This document shows, piece after piece, positions 5,655 to 5,695 of a stretch of 5,695 bases of DNA. The translations under genes were made by a program, and so were the position numbers. Under the pieces are notes generated by a model that saw nothing but the letters and a program-made list of their open reading frames with translations, had not been told where the DNA came from and did no database searches. Within the stretch, counting starts at the first letter, position 1. The number at the start of each line of letters is the position of its first letter. The stretch lies in NCBI GenBank assembly GCA_028278005.1, contig JANQFD010000028.1, positions 1 through 5,695 of the forward strand. Reading direction: 5' to 3'. Source of the DNA: Chlorobium sp. Lineage in GTDB: Bacteria > Bacteroidota > Chlorobiia > Chlorobiales > Chlorobiaceae.

Positions 5655-5695
5655 GTCCAGAATAGGCAGTTTGCAGGTGTAATCGCCTATAGGAC
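5655..5695 (+). repeat. Inverted repeat at the right edge (possible hairpin)
   Basis: ATAGGC (5662-5667) pairs with GCCTAT (5685-5690), and outside it GTCC (5655-5658) pairs with GGAC (5692-5695), across a small internal loop and a 17-base loop. It could be part of a terminator or leader structure, but the window ends here and no T-run can be seen. Confidence 0.3.

Overview
The window comes from a green sulfur bacterium (Chlorobiaceae; Chlorobium, Prosthecochloris or a close relative). The diagnosis rests on a near-canonical csmA gene, which encodes the chlorosome baseplate protein, with csmC, another chlorosome envelope protein gene, directly upstream. This pair is specific to chlorosome-bearing green sulfur bacteria. 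The genus cannot be fixed from the sequence alone.

Layout: the left two thirds is read on the minus strand. From right to left it holds an ArsA/Get3-family ATPase with a C-terminal HSP20-like domain (4095-2878), csmC (2746-2327), csmA (2190-1942) with a strong intrinsic terminator (1881-1920), a gap of about 270 bases without a convincing gene, and a large unrecognised protein gene (1511 to beyond base 1). That last gene has its own promoter-like sequence. It is open for 503 codons and runs off the left edge, so only fragments of it appear as closed ORFs in other frames. The right third is read on the plus strand, divergently from the ATPase gene: pyrK (4315-5112), 31 bases, then ssb (5144-5617). 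The ssb gene is followed by a short degenerate heptanucleotide tandem repeat and an inverted repeat at the window edge.

How the genes work together: CsmA forms the bacteriochlorophyll a-containing baseplate through which chlorosome excitation passes toward the FMO protein and reaction centre. CsmC sits in the chlorosome envelope. The ATPase lacks every cysteine and carries an alpha-crystallin-like tail, which matches the Get3d type described from photosynthetic organisms rather than an arsenite pump. Its position upstream of csmC-csmA makes a role in membrane or envelope protein handling an attractive but unproven idea. PyrK (electron-transfer subunit of dihydroorotate dehydrogenase) and Ssb are housekeeping genes.

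The least explained items are the large left-edge protein, with an N-terminal domain resembling a PH-like fold and three copies of a basic-then-acidic strand motif in its disordered tail, and the cysteine-free ATPase beside the chlorosome genes. No CRISPR array, insertion sequence, tRNA or rRNA was seen.
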